NCBI GenBank assembly: GCA_037439705.1
Contig: JBBIVP010000143.1
Span: 1 to 5,678 of the forward strand
Reading direction: 5' to 3'
Source of the DNA: JBBIVP01 sp037439705 [NCBI: bacterium]
GTDB taxonomy: Bacteria; JBBIVP01
DNA: 5,678 bases
Both the position numbers and the translations under genes were made by a program. Below, one piece after another: positions 5,358-5,678 of the stretch (position 1 is the stretch's first letter; the number at the start of each line of letters is the position of its first letter). Below the pieces are notes generated by a model. That model was not told the DNA's origin. It was given only the letters and a program-made list of their open reading frames with translations, and did not search any database.

Positions 5358-5678
5358 GTGCTTCTACAACACAATTTTTTTCCTTTATATTTTTACTTTT
5401 CTTTGTTGAGCAGTAATGTTAAAAATTTTGGTTACAGTAGGCACTATAAATTACTAAAAAATCTCAGTGTTCCAGTGCCACCCCTTGAAACCCAGCGCCG
5501 CATAGCTTCTTACCTCAAAGAAAAAATGTCTTATGCAGAAAAACTCCGCACTGAAACTGAAAAGCAATTAGAAGCAATAAACGCCTTGCCTCGGGCAATT
5601 TTAAGAAAGGCTTCAGGGGGTAACTGTAAAAAAACACAACATTTACTTGACAAAATTTCTTACAATAATATAATATAG
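5358..5678 (+). pseudogene. hsdS: Remnant of type I restriction-modification specificity subunit (HsdS), C-terminal end
   Basis: This 106-codon frame holds only the end of an HsdS protein, the subunit that chooses the DNA target of a type I restriction-modification complex. Seen: YFYFSLLSSNVKNFG (~11-25), then YSRHYKLLKNLSVPVPPLETQRRIASYL (~26-53), the standard junction from the second target-recognition domain to the conserved helix, then the coiled-coil KMSYAEKLRTETEKQLEAINALPRAILRKA (~56-85). A full HsdS has about 400 residues with two recognition domains; everything upstream is missing, and a TGA at 5346-5348 closes the frame on the left. The end is also damaged: HsdS proteins commonly finish KAFRG or KAFRGEL, whereas here the frame runs on as KASGGNCKK. 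Restoring one T near 5613 gives KAFRG and a TAA at 5621-5623. No hsdM or hsdR is present in the window. The first ~10 codons have no recognisable homology. Confidence 0.85.
5647..5674 (+). promoter_or_regulatory. Perfect-consensus sigma-70-type promoter reading out of the right edge
   Basis: TTGACA (5647-5652) and TATAAT (5669-5674) are both exact consensus boxes, separated by 16 bp. Transcription would begin near 5681-5682, just past the window. The promoter lies within the out-of-frame tail of the hsdS remnant, which supports that tail being non-coding. What it drives cannot be seen; promoters this close to consensus often serve stable RNA or other strongly expressed genes. Confidence 0.7.

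Noticed and set aside
1-5678. CRISPR arrays, tRNA or rRNA genes, insertion sequence ends
   Set aside because: I saw no regularly spaced repeats, no tRNA-like T-loop/anticodon arrangement, no rRNA signature and no paired terminal inverted repeats with a transposase.

Overview
This window looks like part of an AT-rich genome from a Gram-negative (diderm) bacterium. The evidence is a TonB-dependent outer-membrane receptor, two lipoproteins with clear lipoboxes, and near-perfect Shine-Dalgarno sites (a 12-base match to the 16S anti-SD at one gene). Gene spacing is tight. I cannot name the phylum from this sequence; an uncultivated or thermophilic lineage is only a guess.

Layout, left to right. 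(1) Positions 1-284, plus strand: the C-terminal end of a sugar-nucleotide (NTP) transferase whose start lies outside the window. (2) Positions 311-718, minus: a small lipoprotein with one PKD/Ig-like domain, preceded by its own probable sigma-70-type promoter near 790-818. (3) Positions 855-1929, minus: a beta-propeller lipoprotein resembling the YncE/DUF5074/BtuG group, interrupted by a +1-type frameshift near 1082. (4) Positions 1942-3831, minus: a complete TonB-dependent receptor, called BtuB. (5) Positions 3832-4031, minus: the leader of btuB, an adenosylcobalamin-type riboswitch with B12 box, perfect P1 helix and an expression platform, driven by a good promoter at 4040-4067. (6) Positions 4141-5301, plus: a divergently transcribed CaCA-type cation exchanger. 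(7) Positions 5358-5678, plus: a remnant of a type I restriction specificity subunit (HsdS), truncated at its N-terminus and frameshifted near its natural end. (8) Positions 5647-5674, plus: a perfect-consensus -35/-10 promoter pointing out of the right edge.

How the genes work together. Promoter, cobalamin riboswitch, btuB and propeller lipoprotein read as one B12-repressible outer-membrane uptake unit. The riboswitch ties expression to intracellular cobalamin, BtuB would import corrinoid across the outer membrane with TonB energy, and the propeller lipoprotein occupies the position of BtuG, the surface corrinoid-capturing lipoprotein known beside BtuB in Bacteroides. The frameshift raises the question of whether that partner is intact. 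The PKD lipoprotein is in line with this unit but has its own promoter, so its membership is uncertain. The exchanger and the hsdS remnant appear functionally unrelated. The two gene-free stretches that exceed 100 bases (719-854 and 3832-4140) are occupied by the promoter and riboswitch features listed.
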